This document shows, in pieces, positions 63,301 through 64,000 of a stretch of DNA of 64,000 nt (positions are counted from its first letter, which is position 1; every line of letters starts with the position of its first letter). The notes beneath the pieces were generated by a model. It did no database searches, was not told the origin of the DNA, and worked only from the letters and a program-made list of their open reading frames with translations. Origin of the DNA: Arbacia lixula (lineage: Eukaryota > Echinodermata > Echinoidea > Arbacioida > Arbaciidae). Made by a program: the position numbers and the translations under genes. The stretch lies in the NCBI GenBank assembly GCA_963669155.1, contig OZ022581.1:17687027-17751026 (forward strand), read 5' to 3'.

Positions 63301-64000
63301 AATATGTCAGTAGGCAAAATTGGCTATGCAAGATGCAAATAACATACTTATTTGTTTTCATTCATTTACAGGATGGAGCACGCTATCCTTACTTCTACTG
63401 GGTGTATGCCTACAATTTCTTTTCAAAATTTCACTAAAATCTAGCCAAAATTAGAGCTATCCATGACAGTCTGAGATGGCTCTCACCTTCTTGGTGGACA
63501 TGACGCAGGTGGAGAGCAGAGATACCAGCTTGGTGATCTCCTTGTTGTCGCTCACACTCTTGAAGTAGTTCTTGGTCTGTACCTGGGGAACCAGGTTGAC
63601 TGATGCAAACTCATCCGAACGGCCTGGCATGGACAGATCAATCAAAGAAAACGATAAGAACTCTAGCAGCCTTAAAACATTTATCAATTGTAAGAAAAAT
63701 AATGGATGAATGCATTAATCCTCAAACTAAAAAATATTGAAGAAATTAACAAATTAGACTGTAGTTGCTGCTACACAATAAGTTAAATTGAGATATTTTC
63801 TGACATGTTCAGACTTTGAGTTTGTTACCTTTCTTGGTTGATGTGATGTCACTTCTGGAGCTCTCGGAGGCAGCCATGCTAGAGATGCTGCTACGGCGAG
63901 CAGAATCAGGCAGGGCTGTGGCTCTCATGTCAGCCTCCTGCTTGGCCTTGTGGAACAAACAGCAGAATGAACATTCATCAGATGGGTTCTTAACCTGCCT
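22107..64000 (-). CDS. DNAH5: Axonemal outer-arm dynein heavy chain, DNAH5/8 class (5' end outside window)
   Basis: Fifty-five consecutive coding exons, listed below, splice in phase into 3580 residues plus stop. Sequence order follows vertebrate DNAH5 throughout, for example [53 protein letters not shown]-loops are at fragment residues 933-940 (AAA1 GPAGTGKT), 1215-1222 (AAA2 GPSGAGKT), 1547-1554 (AAA3 GEQGTAKT) and 1911-1917 (AAA4 GVGGSGK). The stalk coiled coil with microtubule-binding domain spans about 2120-2475, AAA5-AAA6 about 2490-3100, and the C-terminal domain about 3180-3580. Known role: the ATP-driven motor of the outer dynein arm in cilia and sperm flagella. About 1000-1150 N-terminal residues (tail) are missing at the right edge. 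DNAH5 and DNAH8 arose by vertebrate duplication, so the symbol marks the class, equivalent to Chlamydomonas gamma and sea urchin alpha. Confidence 0.96.
22543..22850. repeat. Intronic ~100-bp tandem repeat, about 4 copies
   Basis: Units marked by GAATRGTGRYCATTAAAAGA near 22543, 22632, 22733 and 22833, with GGATCAATA and ATGCTTTGC landmarks. It lies in the last dynein intron. Confidence 0.75.
23012..23534 (-). CDS. DNAH5: Dynein exon 54 (C-terminal domain, longest exon)
   Basis: Residues 3278-3452, 523 nt. [77 protein letters not shown]. Acceptor TACCCAG, donor GTATGG. Confidence 0.97.
23727..24019 (-). CDS. DNAH5: Dynein exon 53 (C-terminal domain)
   Basis: Residues 3181-3277, [40 protein letters not shown] to FGLHPNADI. 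Acceptor TATGCAG, donor GTAAGT, phase 2. Confidence 0.97.
24397..24639 (-). CDS. DNAH5: Dynein exon 52 (AAA6 to C-terminal domain)
   Basis: Residues 3100-3180, [20 protein letters not shown] and [17 protein letters not shown]. Acceptor ATTGTAG, donor GTATGA. An acceptor-edge copy lies at 24740. Confidence 0.97.
24715..24755 (-). repeat. Copy of dynein exon 52 acceptor and 5' edge
   Basis: CCCATTGTAG|ATCAAGTTCATC resembles the true CCCATTGTAG|ATGTGCATCAAG at 24639. The pseudo-boundary is at 24740, 101 bp upstream in the transcript. Confidence 0.7.
25071..25223 (-). CDS. DNAH5: Dynein exon 51 (AAA6)
   Basis: Residues 3049-3099, [20 protein letters not shown] to [18 protein letters not shown]. 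The [11 protein letters not shown] motif is universal in dynein heavy chains. Confidence 0.97.
25271..25440. mobile_element. Palindromic MITE, family B, copy 1
   Basis: Ends are GGAGGGCGTTTCATGAAC and its inverse GTTCATGAAACGCCCTCC. The interior holds CTGACAGTTACCATAGTAAC and CAGCCAATCAAAACC. About 170 bp, no coding capacity, within the intron between exons 50 and 51. Confidence 0.8.
25691..25920 (-). CDS. DNAH5: Dynein exon 50 (AAA6)
   Basis: Residues 2972-3048, [55 protein letters not shown]. Acceptor ACTGCAG, donor GTGAGT. Confidence 0.97.
26098..26300 (+). mobile_element. tRNA-derived SINE-like element
   Basis: Contains a B-box-like GGTTCAAGCCCC, then CTTCAGCAAGATACTTTATCC and GATGGGTACCTGATAGGAGG, an arrangement common in tRNA-derived SINEs of marine invertebrates. 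The A-box and tail are not clear, so it may be truncated. Confidence 0.55.
26412..26699 (-). CDS. DNAH5: Dynein exon 49 (AAA6)
   Basis: Residues 2876-2971, [20 protein letters not shown] to [17 protein letters not shown]. Acceptor AACCTAG, donor GTGAGA, phase 1. Confidence 0.97.
26998..27188 (-). CDS. DNAH5: Dynein exon 48 (AAA6)
   Basis: Residues 2812-2875, [37 protein letters not shown]. Acceptor GAACAG, donor GTCAGT, phase 1. Confidence 0.97.
27662..27776 (-). CDS. DNAH5: Dynein exon 47 (AAA6 start)
   Basis: Residues 2774-2811, [19 protein letters not shown] to GIFDLSMA. Acceptor ACTGTAG, donor GTGAGT. Confidence 0.96.
28049..28292 (-). CDS. DNAH5: Dynein exon 46 (AAA5-AAA6)
   Basis: Residues 2693-2773, [20 protein letters not shown] and [14 protein letters not shown] to AREEFRP. 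Donor GTTCGT, phase 1. An acceptor-edge copy lies at 28420. Confidence 0.96.
28395..28460 (-). repeat. Copy of dynein exon 46 acceptor and 5' edge
   Basis: CCAG|AAGCTGGAGGCAGAGGC at 28420 resembles the true CCAG|GAGCTGGAGGCTGAGC at 28292. The upstream intron (TTGAAAGTCAATA) is copied too. Spacing 128 bp. Confidence 0.8.
28693..28875 (-). CDS. DNAH5: Dynein exon 45 (AAA5)
   Basis: Residues 2632-2692, [39 protein letters not shown], ending LTEKS. Donor GTAAGT. Confidence 0.97.
29165..29462 (+). mobile_element. Retroposon-like 3' end with hairpin and (ATTCA)n tail
   Basis: Contains a hairpin (GGGAGCCTATAACCC / ATAGGCTCCTCCCC around 29200-29250) and ends GGAAATAAATTCAATTCAAA then (ATTCA)n. An AATAAA plus simple tail on the plus strand suggests a 5'-truncated non-LTR element or SINE. 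Confidence 0.55.
29598..29753 (-). CDS. DNAH5: Dynein exon 44 (AAA5)
   Basis: Residues 2580-2631, [39 protein letters not shown]. Acceptor TCCCCAG, donor GTGAGA. Confidence 0.97.
30163..30318 (-). CDS. DNAH5: Dynein exon 43 (AAA5)
   Basis: Residues 2528-2579, [19 protein letters not shown] and [18 protein letters not shown]. Acceptor TTGCCAG, donor GTCAGG. Confidence 0.97.
30600..30660 (-). repeat. Possible degraded copy of dynein exon 42 3' edge
   Basis: The minus strand ATGCTGATTGATAGCACTAC, then GTAAGTG at 30624, resembles ATGCTGGTTGACAACACAAC, then GTGAGT at 30728. Spacing 104 bp; identity is modest. Confidence 0.5.
30728..30896 (-). CDS. DNAH5: Dynein exon 42 (AAA5)
   Basis: Residues 2471-2527, [19 protein letters not shown] to [12 protein letters not shown]. 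Donor GTGAGT. A degraded 3'-edge copy may lie at 30624. Confidence 0.96.
31198..31325 (-). CDS. DNAH5: Dynein exon 41 (stalk CC2 to AAA5)
   Basis: Residues 2429-2470, [19 protein letters not shown] and [11 protein letters not shown]. Donor GTCAGT, phase 2. Confidence 0.96.
31630..31805 (+). mobile_element. SINE-like remnant
   Basis: GGTTTGAACCAGGCAGC resembles a tRNA B-box, followed by CCTTCAGCCAGATGCTGAATCC and AATAGGTGCCTGGGAGGA, parallel to the element at 26098. Ends not defined. Confidence 0.45.
31888..32025 (-). CDS. DNAH5: Dynein exon 40 (stalk coiled coil 2)
   Basis: Residues 2383-2428, [20 protein letters not shown] to YDAAMKKKQ, an Ala/Gln/Glu heptad helix returning from the MTBD. 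Confidence 0.96.
32426..32512 (-). CDS. DNAH5: Dynein exon 39 (microtubule-binding domain end)
   Basis: Residues 2354-2382, [20 protein letters not shown] to REVLPLK. The [10 protein letters not shown] motif is typical of dynein MTBDs. Shortest dynein exon seen (87 nt). Confidence 0.96.
32934..33062 (-). CDS. DNAH5: Dynein exon 38 (microtubule-binding domain)
   Basis: Residues 2311-2353, [20 protein letters not shown] to [10 protein letters not shown] copy of its 5' edge with acceptor lies at 33201. Confidence 0.95.
33170..33330 (-). repeat. Copy of exon 38 5' edge and a GA microsatellite
   Basis: CCCACAG|TTGATGGGTGAAGCTGG at 33201 copies the true CCTTCAG|TTGATGGGTGGAGCTGG at 33062 (spacing 139 bp). 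The adjoining purine tract has expanded into a ~120 bp GA repeat (33207-33330), which is the pyrimidine tract of the copied acceptor. Confidence 0.8.
33614..33856 (-). CDS. DNAH5: Dynein exon 37 (stalk and start of MTBD)
   Basis: Residues 2230-2310, [48 protein letters not shown]. The [16 protein letters not shown] part leads into the microtubule-binding domain. Confidence 0.97.
33870..33952 (+). mobile_element. SINE 3' end with (ATT)n tail
   Basis: GATATGCGCTATACAAGAATTG followed by ATTATTATTATTATTA. Related tails are at 36200-36295 (plus) and 42028-42068 (minus), which makes a dispersed family. Confidence 0.6.
34599..34700 (-). CDS. DNAH5: Dynein exon 36 (stalk coiled coil 1)
   Basis: Residues 2196-2229, [18 protein letters not shown] to [11 protein letters not shown]. 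Acceptor GTCCAG, donor GTAAGA. Confidence 0.96.
35123..35345 (-). CDS. DNAH5: Dynein exon 35 (stalk coiled coil 1)
   Basis: Residues 2121-2195, [20 protein letters not shown] then heptad-rich [19 protein letters not shown]. This is where the outgoing stalk helix begins. Confidence 0.96.
35864..36090 (-). CDS. DNAH5: Dynein exon 34 (AAA4 end)
   Basis: Residues 2046-2120, [34 protein letters not shown] to [12 protein letters not shown]. Acceptor CGGTAG, donor GTGAGA, phase 2. Confidence 0.96.
36200..36297 (+). mobile_element. SINE 3' end with (ATT)n tail, second copy
   Basis: TCTAAGCGCATAGAGACCC, TTATGCGCTAAACAAGAACAG, then (ATT)n. Same family as at 33870. Confidence 0.6.
36530..37510 (+). 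repeat. 157-bp tandem satellite, about 6 copies
   Basis: The motif AGAGTCTTGCA recurs at 36545, 36702, 36859, 37016, 37173, 37330 and 37487, exactly 157 bp apart. The left units are the most diverged and the right ones near-identical. Each unit contains TGACCTCAAATGACCTTTGA, then CCTTATCCTGTGACCTCC. Confidence 0.95.
37516..37612 (+). repeat. (GACGGAC)n minisatellite
   Basis: Alternating GACG and GACGGAC units, about 97 bp, at the end of the 157-bp array and just before the element's right terminus. Confidence 0.95.
37871..38035 (-). CDS. DNAH5: Dynein exon 33 (AAA4)
   Basis: Residues 1991-2045, [17 protein letters not shown] to [13 protein letters not shown]. Acceptor CCTGCAG, donor GTGAGT. 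Confidence 0.97.
38225..38280 (+). mobile_element. Retroposon tail with AATAAA and (TCAA)n
   Basis: CTAATCAATAAAGATACC followed by TTTGAATCAATCAATCAA, a poly(A)-signal-like motif with a simple tail. The upstream body is not delimited. Confidence 0.4.
38669..38822 (-). CDS. DNAH5: Dynein exon 32 (AAA4 Walker B)
   Basis: Residues 1939-1990, [19 protein letters not shown] and [20 protein letters not shown], the AAA4 Walker B. Donor GTCAGT. Confidence 0.97.
39234..39364 (-). CDS. DNAH5: Dynein exon 31 (AAA4 Walker A)
   Basis: Residues 1896-1938, [20 protein letters not shown] with P-loop GVGGSGK at 1911-1917. Donor GTGAAC, phase 2. Confidence 0.97.
39798..40341. mobile_element. Foldback MITE with ~165-bp TIRs and TTTAA/TTAA target duplication
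   Basis: Left end GGGTTACTAAATTAG and its exact inverse at the right, with inverted repeats extending about 165 bp through CACTAAAAAAACGAATTTCA, CAATAAAGTCTCATTTTGAC and AGAAGTCAAAATGCCAT. It is flanked by TTTAA at 39793-39797 and 40342-40346, as expected for a TTAA-targeting (piggyBac-like) non-autonomous element. Length 544 bp. Confidence 0.85.
40418..40610 (-). CDS. DNAH5: Dynein exon 30 (AAA4 start)
   Basis: Residues 1831-1895, [36 protein letters not shown]. The acidic DAPEATGE loop is typical of the DNAH5 class. Confidence 0.96.
40785..40960 (-). repeat. Two copies of dynein exon 29 3' edge with donors
   Basis: Each has CCACTA.TTT.TTGACTTCCTCCG-like sequence followed by GTAAGA, at pseudo-boundaries 40905 and 40792 (true boundary 41025). 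Spacings are 120 and 113 bp. Confidence 0.85.
41025..41311 (-). CDS. DNAH5: Dynein exon 29 (AAA3-AAA4)
   Basis: Residues 1736-1830, [20 protein letters not shown] and [12 protein letters not shown] to DHYFVDFLR (Arg codon split). Two copies of its 3' edge with GTAAGA donors lie downstream at 40905 and 40792. Confidence 0.97.
41650..41695 (-). repeat. Partial copy of dynein exon 28 interior
   Basis: AGCCAAGGTCTCTTAACATC then AGCAGTGAATCC matches exon 28 sequence near 41815-41850. The flank AATGTGAAA is shared with 41750, so the unit was duplicated and then internally deleted. Confidence 0.55.
41775..41884 (-). CDS. DNAH5: Dynein exon 28 (AAA3)
   Basis: Residues 1699-1735, [19 protein letters not shown] to [10 protein letters not shown]. 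Acceptor TGTGTAG, donor GTAAGC. Confidence 0.96.
42028..42070 (-). mobile_element. SINE 3' end, third copy
   Basis: On the minus strand TTAAAGCGCTATACAAATGTG is followed by a TTATTATTATC tail. Same family as at 33870. Confidence 0.55.
42354..42567 (-). CDS. DNAH5: Dynein exon 27 (AAA3)
   Basis: Residues 1628-1698, [20 protein letters not shown] and [20 protein letters not shown]. Two degenerate copies of its 5' edge lie upstream, near 42808 and at 42918. Confidence 0.97.
42760..42940 (-). repeat. Two copies of dynein exon 27 5' edge
   Basis: The copy at 42918 keeps an acceptor (CTATACAG|ATCACCAATGAGG) and would read [12 protein letters not shown] and then stop. The other, near 42808, is more decayed. 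The intronic CATTTTCATTTCTATTT block is copied as well. Confidence 0.75.
43371..43493 (-). CDS. DNAH5: Dynein exon 26 (AAA3 Walker B)
   Basis: Residues 1587-1627, [20 protein letters not shown] then [28 protein letters not shown] is the AAA3 Walker B. Acceptor TCTGCAG, donor GTAAAT. Confidence 0.97.
44168..44302 (-). CDS. DNAH5: Dynein exon 25 (AAA3 Walker A)
   Basis: Residues 1542-1586, [18 protein letters not shown] with P-loop GEQGTAKT at 1547-1554, then [13 protein letters not shown]. Donor GTCAGT. Confidence 0.97.
44599..44741 (-). CDS. DNAH5: Dynein exon 24 (AAA3)
   Basis: Residues 1494-1541, [17 protein letters not shown] and [19 protein letters not shown], a DNAH5 signature. Acceptor ATCGCAG, donor GTGACC. 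Confidence 0.97.
45270..45330 (-). repeat. Copy of dynein exon 23 3' edge
   Basis: AACCATGTTTGACTTCTTTG then TGGATTGCAGTG|GTCTGT at 45285 copies the true edge at 45435. Spacing 150 bp; GT is retained but the donor is weakened. Confidence 0.8.
45435..45684 (-). CDS. DNAH5: Dynein exon 23 (AAA3 N-terminal part)
   Basis: Residues 1411-1493, [45 protein letters not shown]. Donor GTAGGT. Just inside the acceptor, a run of C in the transcript (G run on plus at 45699-45711) forms the pyrimidine tract. Confidence 0.95.
45794..45966. mobile_element. Palindromic MITE, family B, copy 2
   Basis: Same family as 25271-25440. CTGGGGGGCAATTCGTGAAA at the left, the inverse of CAGGGGGGCATTTCATGAAA at the right, with TGTCAGCACTGACAAGTTG in the right arm and the opposite internal orientation. 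Confidence 0.75.
46228..46368 (-). CDS. DNAH5: Dynein exon 22 (AAA2-AAA3)
   Basis: Residues 1364-1410, [18 protein letters not shown] to [11 protein letters not shown]. Corresponds to the variable GFLKKRSPQEAEILRQLY part of human DNAH5. Confidence 0.94.
47029..47192. mobile_element. Palindromic MITE, family C
   Basis: CTGGGCCCCGTTGCATAAAG at the left, the inverse of CTGGGCCCTGTTGCATAAAA at the right, with several ACCAT(T/C)AATGGTAA palindromes inside. About 164 bp, within the intron between exons 21 and 22. Confidence 0.8.
47366..47607 (-). CDS. DNAH5: Dynein exon 21 (AAA2 Walker B)
   Basis: Residues 1283-1363, [31 protein letters not shown] and [17 protein letters not shown]. Acceptor TTCCCAG, donor GTAATG. 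Confidence 0.97.
48016..48262 (-). CDS. DNAH5: Dynein exon 20 (AAA2 Walker A)
   Basis: Residues 1201-1282, [20 protein letters not shown] with P-loop GPSGAGKT at 1215-1222, then [20 protein letters not shown]. Donor GTGCGT, phase 1. Confidence 0.97.
48557..48718 (-). CDS. DNAH5: Dynein exon 19 (AAA2 start)
   Basis: Residues 1147-1200, [19 protein letters not shown] to [11 protein letters not shown]. Acceptor TCCACAG, donor GTACAG. Confidence 0.96.
49106..49240 (-). CDS. DNAH5: Dynein exon 18 (AAA1-AAA2)
   Basis: Residues 1102-1146, [20 protein letters not shown] to LRDMNLSKL. Acceptor TGATAG, donor GTGAGT, phase 0. Confidence 0.96.
49644..49838 (-). CDS. DNAH5: Dynein exon 17 (AAA1 sensor region)
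   Basis: Residues 1037-1101, [19 protein letters not shown] and [15 protein letters not shown] to CEEQLTKQ. The NPGYAGR(Q/T)ELP sensor motif is intact. Confidence 0.97.
50053..50240 (-). CDS. DNAH5: Dynein exon 16 (AAA1 Walker B)
   Basis: Residues 974-1036, [18 protein letters not shown] with the Walker B DE pair at about 985-986, then [10 protein letters not shown]. Donor GTAACC. Confidence 0.97.
50335..50525. repeat. Intronic ~85-bp tandem repeat, about 3 copies
   Basis: Units marked GGGAAAAGTGACCCAAACACA, GGGGAAAGTAGCCCAAACAC and GGAAAAGTAAATCAAACACC, in the intron between exons 15 and 16. Confidence 0.65.
50745..50923 (-). CDS. DNAH5: Dynein exon 15 (AAA1 Walker A)
   Basis: Residues 914-973. 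Contains the catalytic AAA1 P-loop [10 protein letters not shown] at 933-942, then [20 protein letters not shown]. Donor GTGAGT, phase 1. Confidence 0.97.
51375..51547 (-). CDS. DNAH5: Dynein exon 14 (start of AAA1)
   Basis: Residues 857-914, [40 protein letters not shown]. Acceptor CATTAG, donor GTATGA, phase 2 exit. Confidence 0.97.
51940..52164 (-). CDS. DNAH5: Dynein exon 13 (linker to AAA1)
   Basis: Residues 782-856, [18 protein letters not shown] to [17 protein letters not shown]. Acceptor TCTCAG, donor GTCAGT. Confidence 0.96.
52235..52300 (+). repeat. (TATTGG)n microsatellite
   Basis: Six-base GGTATT repeats with GGAAGT variants. Looser GGTATC/GGAATC repeats continue to about 52800 in the intron between exons 12 and 13. 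Confidence 0.85.
52325..52375 (-). repeat. Copy of dynein exon 13 5' edge
   Basis: CAAAG|ATTGAGCTACTGGGCATC at 52358 copies CTCAG|ATTGGGCTGCTGGGGATC at 52164. Spacing 194 bp. Confidence 0.7.
52655..52705 (-). repeat. Copy of dynein exon 12 3' edge
   Basis: On plus, TCATTGGTACTATTCC then TCCTGGTAGGTGTTGAGAAA parallels the true edge at 52831-52862. Spacing about 164 bp; the donor itself is disrupted. Confidence 0.65.
52841..53002 (-). CDS. DNAH5: Dynein exon 12 (linker)
   Basis: Residues 728-781, [18 protein letters not shown] to [10 protein letters not shown]. Acceptor TTCATAG, donor GTTAGT. A degraded copy of its 3' edge lies near 52682. Confidence 0.95.
53393..53600 (-). CDS. DNAH5: Dynein exon 11 (linker)
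   Basis: Residues 658-727, [20 protein letters not shown] and [18 protein letters not shown], the classic linker [15 protein letters not shown] motif. Donor GTCAGT. Confidence 0.96.
54208..54371 (-). CDS. DNAH5: Dynein exon 10 (linker)
   Basis: Residues 604-658, [19 protein letters not shown] and [19 protein letters not shown]. Acceptor CTCCAG, donor GTAAGA, phase 2 exit. Confidence 0.96.
54945..55000 (-). repeat. Copy of dynein exon 9 3' edge with donor
   Basis: Encodes RDIAKQLPK followed by the identical donor GTTAGAGGTCACAC, pseudo-boundary 54952 versus true 55096 (spacing 144 bp). Both are followed by similar ATT/ATC-rich repeats. Confidence 0.85.
55096..55249 (-). CDS. DNAH5: Dynein exon 9 (linker)
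   Basis: Residues 552-603, [18 protein letters not shown] to [14 protein letters not shown], donor GTTAGA. A copy of the 3' edge with the same donor is 144 bp downstream at 54952. Confidence 0.95.
55662..55861 (-). CDS. DNAH5: Dynein exon 8 (linker)
   Basis: Residues 486-552, [44 protein letters not shown]. Acceptor TTGTAG, donor GTAACA, phase 2 exit. Confidence 0.96.
55945..55995 (-). repeat. Copy of dynein exon 8 interior near its 5' end
   Basis: [11 protein letters not shown]-like coding sequence resembles [12 protein letters not shown] of exon 8, about 147 bp upstream in the transcript. No copied acceptor is visible. Confidence 0.6.
56326..57166 (-). repeat. Array of five degenerate copies of dynein exon 7 3' edge plus donor
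   Basis: Pseudo-boundaries at 56978, 56811, 56645, 56490 and 56330 (true 57167). Each has ESF.L.NI(M).[11 protein letters not shown]-like coding sequence followed by GTGAGG. Unit spacings are 189, 167, 166, 155 and 160 bp. Between copies, the transcript strand is polypurine (GAGGGGG..), so no acceptor pyrimidine tracts are present. Confidence 0.95.
57167..57407 (-). CDS. DNAH5: Dynein exon 7 (linker; 3' edge amplified in intron)
   Basis: Residues 405-485, [14 protein letters not shown] to [17 protein letters not shown], donor GTGAGA. It is followed by five degenerate copies of the last ~75 nt plus donor, down to 56330. Confidence 0.95.
57408..60381 (-). other. Dynein intron between exons 6 and 7 (3.0 kb)
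   Basis: The longest dynein intron in the window: AT-rich, with a G run near 58718 and 60290 and a (TCTATC)n stretch at 59645-59695. No exon or gene recognised. Confidence 0.75.
60382..60683 (-). CDS. DNAH5: Dynein exon 6 (linker)
   Basis: Residues 305-405, [31 protein letters not shown], ending LIEFQNR with the Arg codon split (phase 2). Strongly conserved in DNAH5. Confidence 0.96.
60905..60955 (-). repeat. Copy of dynein exon 5 3' edge with donor
   Basis: [11 protein letters not shown]-like coding sequence, then GTGAGT, pseudo-boundary 60919 versus true 61041 ([15 protein letters not shown]). Spacing 122 bp. Confidence 0.8.
61041..61259 (-). CDS. DNAH5: Dynein exon 5 (linker)
   Basis: Residues 232-304, [17 protein letters not shown] to DNFYSSYRE. 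Acceptor TTGTAG, donor GTGAGT. A degenerate copy of its 3' edge lies at 60919. Confidence 0.95.
61866..62090 (-). CDS. DNAH5: Dynein exon 4 (linker)
   Basis: Residues 157-231, [18 protein letters not shown] to IDMAIGPIE. The acceptor GAAAAG follows directly on a (TTGAA)n tract, so there is no normal pyrimidine tract. Donor GTGAGG. Confidence 0.92.
62091..62180 (-). mobile_element. Retroposon 3' end abutting dynein exon 4 acceptor
   Basis: On the minus strand, TTTGATTGCAATAAAATTG is followed by (AATTG)n and then AAAAG at the exon start. AATAAA plus a pentamer tail is typical of a retroposed end. Related tails are at 29430-29462 and 55888-55910. Confidence 0.6.
62535..62747 (-). CDS. DNAH5: Dynein exon 3 (linker)
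   Basis: Residues 86-156, [17 protein letters not shown] to [11 protein letters not shown]. Phase 0 on both sides. Its 5' edge and acceptor recur in the upstream intron at 62833 and 62916. Confidence 0.95.
62748..63486 (-). repeat. Dynein intron with two copies of exon 3 5' edge
   Basis: Copies at 62833 and 62916 keep GCTCCCAG, then TGATAAAGATCAC or TAATAAAGATCAC, versus the true GCTCCCAG|GAGGTAATCAC at 62747. The first also copies CAAACATTGT from the intron. Spacings 86 and 83 bp. The rest is AT-rich with nothing recognised. Confidence 0.75.
63487..63623 (-). CDS. DNAH5: Dynein exon 2 (linker)
   Basis: Fragment residues 40-85. Encodes [20 protein letters not shown] and [14 protein letters not shown], collinear with the human QTKNYYKNVSENKEIVKL segment. 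Acceptor TGCCAG, donor GTGAGA. Confidence 0.93.
63829..63946 (-). CDS. DNAH5: Dynein exon 1 of window (linker insert, Ser-rich)
   Basis: Encodes [20 protein letters not shown] and [10 protein letters not shown], a poorly conserved charged/Ser segment before the conserved linker. Donor GTAACA, phase 1. The acceptor at 63947-63948 (CACAAG, behind a pyrimidine-rich stretch) is the best guess, but the frame stays open to the window edge, so the exon could extend right. Confidence 0.75.

Noticed and set aside
63947-64000. Separate upstream dynein exon ending at AGGCAG|GTTAAG (63994)
   Set aside because: It would leave a ~47-nt intron. The frame is also open through this stretch, so a donor there cannot be supported.

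Overview
The window is animal nuclear DNA. Its two protein-coding genes are split by many GT-AG introns, both lie on the minus strand, and the space around them is AT-rich and full of short foldback elements, SINE-like pieces, retroposon tails and tandem repeats. The style of these repeats, and a single ancestral-type SS18 gene, fit a marine invertebrate deuterostome, most likely an echinoderm. The phylum is an inference; no species is claimed.

Left part (221-14969, minus): a complete SS18/SS18L1 (SYT/CREST) coding sequence in eight exons. Exon 1 (14916-14969) starts with MAPRQRGK, exons 1-3 encode the SNH domain, exons 4-7 encode low-complexity Gly/Pro/Gln/Ser/Met-rich sequence, and exon 8 encodes the QPGY-rich C-terminus ending in GGYQQ. 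The joined exons total 2067 nt (688 codons plus stop). SS18 is a BAF (SWI/SNF) chromatin-remodelling subunit.

Middle (about 15.0-22.1 kb): a gene-poor AT-rich stretch between the 5' end of SS18 and the 3' end of the next gene. It probably holds the SS18 promoter on its left side and a long 3' UTR of the dynein gene on its right side, with a good poly(A) signal near 18.33 kb.

Right part (22107 to beyond 64000, minus): the last 55 identifiable coding exons of an axonemal outer-arm dynein heavy chain of the DNAH5/DNAH8 class (Chlamydomonas gamma, sea urchin alpha). I placed every exon at consensus splice sites with matching phases; the sum is 10,743 nt, or 3580 residues plus stop. It covers the linker, AAA1-AAA6 with four P-loops, the stalk and microtubule-binding domain, and the C-terminal domain. 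The N-terminal roughly 1000-1150 residues lie beyond the right edge. The two genes are head-to-tail neighbours with no evident functional link.

The most unusual signal is in the dynein introns. At about sixteen exons, a short piece of the exon edge, often with its donor or acceptor, has been copied 80-260 bp into the adjoining intron. The extreme case is an array of five degenerate copies of an exon 3' end with donor (56.33-57.17 kb), in which every copy keeps the GTGAGG donor. There is also a 157-bp satellite carrying clustered AGGTCA half-sites, apparently inside a terminal-inverted-repeat element (36.3-37.66 kb), and at least five families of palindromic MITE-like elements.
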